The notes under the pieces were generated by a model, which saw only the letters and a program-made list of their open reading frames with translations, was not told where the DNA came from and did not search any database. A program made the position numbers and the translations under genes. Shown here in pieces: positions 6,791-7,731 of a stretch of DNA of 7,731 nucleotides. Origin of the DNA: Bdellovibrionales bacterium (GTDB lineage: Bacteria > Bdellovibrionota > Bdellovibrionia > Bdellovibrionales > UBA1609); the NCBI GenBank assembly GCA_020435085.1, contig JAGRAB010000048.1:1-7731 (forward strand). The letters run 5' to 3'. The first letter of the stretch is position 1; every line of letters starts with the position of its first letter.

Positions 6791-7596
6791 TAGAAATTTT
6801 AAGTTTTATTGCTGCTCCTTTTGCATTAGCTATTTTACTTGTTGGTATTCATGCCTACTTGGGACTGCACGTCCTTGAGCGAGATGTTATCTTTGTTGAC
6901 ATCAGTCTTTCACAAGTGGCCGCTTTGGGTGGTGTCATCAGCCTTTCTATTTCTGAAAAAGCTGGAGAAGGGGCCTTGGGAATTTTATTTTCCTTAGGCC
7001 TTTGCCTTTTTGCAGCTCTCGCTTTATCTCTCCTCAGACATTATGAAAAAAATGTTTCACAAGAAGCCTTAATTGGAATGACCTATGCCCTTGCCAGTGG
7101 AGCCCTCATTTTAGTGATGGATCGTCTCCCCCACGCGGCAGAACATTTAAAAGAAGCCCTTGTCGGTAATATTCTGTTTGTCACGTGGCCAAAGGTATTT
7201 GAAACATTTATTATCTATTCCGTGATTGGTCTTATTCACTACATATTTCGCAAACAATTTTGGGCTTGTTCGCGTGGAGAAACCAGCTCTCCTCAATGGG
7301 ACTTTCTCTTTTATTTGCTATTTGGCGTTGTGATTACGTTTTCTACTCATCACGCAGGTGTTCTCGTTGTTTTTTCTATTCTCGTGGTCCCAGCCTCTTT
7401 TGCAAAACGTATGACCCAAGGCCTTACTCAAAGACTTTTCTTGTCGTGGGGATTTGGCCTTCTTGGAATCTTATTCGCTTTCTTCGCAAGCTATCACTTT
7501 GATCTTCCGGCAGGAGCTGCCATTGTCACAACATTAACAGCTAGCTTTTTTATTTTTTTAACAATAAAGCTCGTCCTAGAAAGAGCTCATTCATAA
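6787..7596 (+). CDS. ABC-3 family metal ABC transporter permease (ZnuB-like)
   Basis: This 269-residue inner-membrane protein has the usual length of ZnuB/MntB permeases, with about eight or nine hydrophobic segments (roughly 5-27, 34-54, 63-84, 93-111, 124-153, 173-206, 217-235, 239-263). Family landmarks are the block GIHAYLGLHVLERDVIFVD followed by SLSQVAALGG (20-49), the stretch GMTYALASGALILV (97-110) leading to LVGNILFVTW (125-134), and HHAGVLVVFSILVVPASFA (188-206). It would form a homodimer that takes metal from the binding protein encoded just upstream. Its ATG overlaps that gene's TGA by 4 nt, and no separate SD is needed. A cognate ATPase is required for transport but none is encoded in this cluster: a hairpin with a T-run begins 17 nt after the stop codon. 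No frameshift or truncation is seen. Metal identity (Zn, Mn or Fe) cannot be told from the permease alone. Confidence 0.92.
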   Translation: MIEILSFIAAPFALAILLVGIHAYLGLHVLERDVIFVDISLSQVAALGGVISLSISEKAGEGALGILFSLGLCLFAALALSLLRHYEKNVSQEALIGMTYALASGALILVMDRLPHAAEHLKEALVGNILFVTWPKVFETFIIYSVIGLIHYIFRKQFWACSRGETSSPQWDFLFYLLFGVVITFSTHHAGVLVVFSILVVPASFAKRMTQGLTQRLFLSWGFGLLGILFAFFASYHFDLPAGAAIVTTLTASFFIFLTIKLVLERAHS

Positions 7597-7613
7597 ATAA
7601 TAATCATGTAAGG

Positions 7614-7643
7614 ACCTCGTTCGACATAAAGGACGAGGTTTTT
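7614..7643 (+). terminator. Rho-independent terminator of the metal-uptake operon
   Basis: ACCTCGTTC (7614-7622) pairs with GGACGAGGT (7631-7639) to form a 9-bp stem with one T-G wobble and an 8-nt loop (GACATAAA). Five T's (7639-7643) follow. It starts 17 nt after the permease stop. The T-run is short but the stem is GC-rich, so termination is likely. The reverse strand has no comparable T-run, so it would act on the plus strand only. The 3' arm also contains GAGG, 8 nt before an ATG at 7647. Confidence 0.75.
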
Positions 7644-7731
7644 AGCATGGTGTCTTATACTCGCAGAAAGTGGCTGAAAGGAACTTTTTGTTTTAAGACG
7701 AGCCGTGGCTCAATATATGAAGCTTTAACAA
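7644..7731. other. Unresolved tail with two competing partial reading frames
   Basis: On the plus strand an ATG at 7647 opens a frame to the window edge (28 codons, starting MVSYTRRKWLKG), with GAGG 8 nt upstream inside the hairpin arm. On the minus strand a frame enters from the edge and ends at TAA at 7657-7655 (24 codons, ending VPFSHFLRV), which could be the C-terminus of a convergent gene. Neither peptide is recognisable, and the piece is too short to choose. Confidence 0.3.

Overview
The window reads as a piece of chromosome from an AT-rich (about 40% G+C by eye) Gram-negative bacterium. Two genes encode lipoproteins, one encodes an outer-membrane beta-barrel, and one encodes a periplasmic binding protein. 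Most starts follow ordinary Shine-Dalgarno (SD) sites, with some TTG or GTG starts. The gene set and style would fit a Bdellovibrio-like or other deltaproteobacterium-related lineage, but this is a weak inference from the sequence alone. No rRNA, tRNA, insertion sequence, CRISPR array or phage gene was seen.

Layout. (1) Bases 1-446, minus strand: the 5' part of a gene for a secreted lipoprotein with a CxxCH heme-attachment motif. It is cut by the window edge and spans the reverse complement of the first 446 bases. (2) Bases 447-662: a divergent intergenic region with candidate promoters on both strands. (3) Bases 663-4289, plus strand: an ABC-F ATPase (ribosome-associated type) followed 21 nt later by a DUF885-family predicted metallopeptidase lipoprotein with a TTG start. 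(4) Bases 4367-7596, plus strand: a probable metal-acquisition operon. Its genes encode a small secreted protein rich in His and Cys, an outer-membrane beta-barrel, a cluster A-I (ZnuA/MntC-type) metal-binding protein and an ABC-3 family (ZnuB-type) permease that overlaps it by ATGA. The operon ends at a 9-bp hairpin with a T-run. (5) Bases 7644-7731: an unresolved tail.

How the genes may work together. The second block looks like a route for a divalent metal, most likely zinc, across both membranes. The barrel would admit the metal through the outer membrane, the binding protein would capture it in the periplasm, and the permease would move it across the inner membrane. The small CxxC/His protein may bind or hand over metal. 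No dedicated ATPase (ZnuC) lies in the cluster, and the hairpin follows the permease directly, so the motor subunit would have to be encoded elsewhere. The ABC-F/DUF885 pair is probably co-transcribed, but the sequence gives no reason for a shared function.

The best leads are the ATPase-less importer cluster, its small His/Cys leading gene, the 3' hairpin that also traps an SD-like sequence, and the cytochrome c'-like heme lipoprotein at the left edge.
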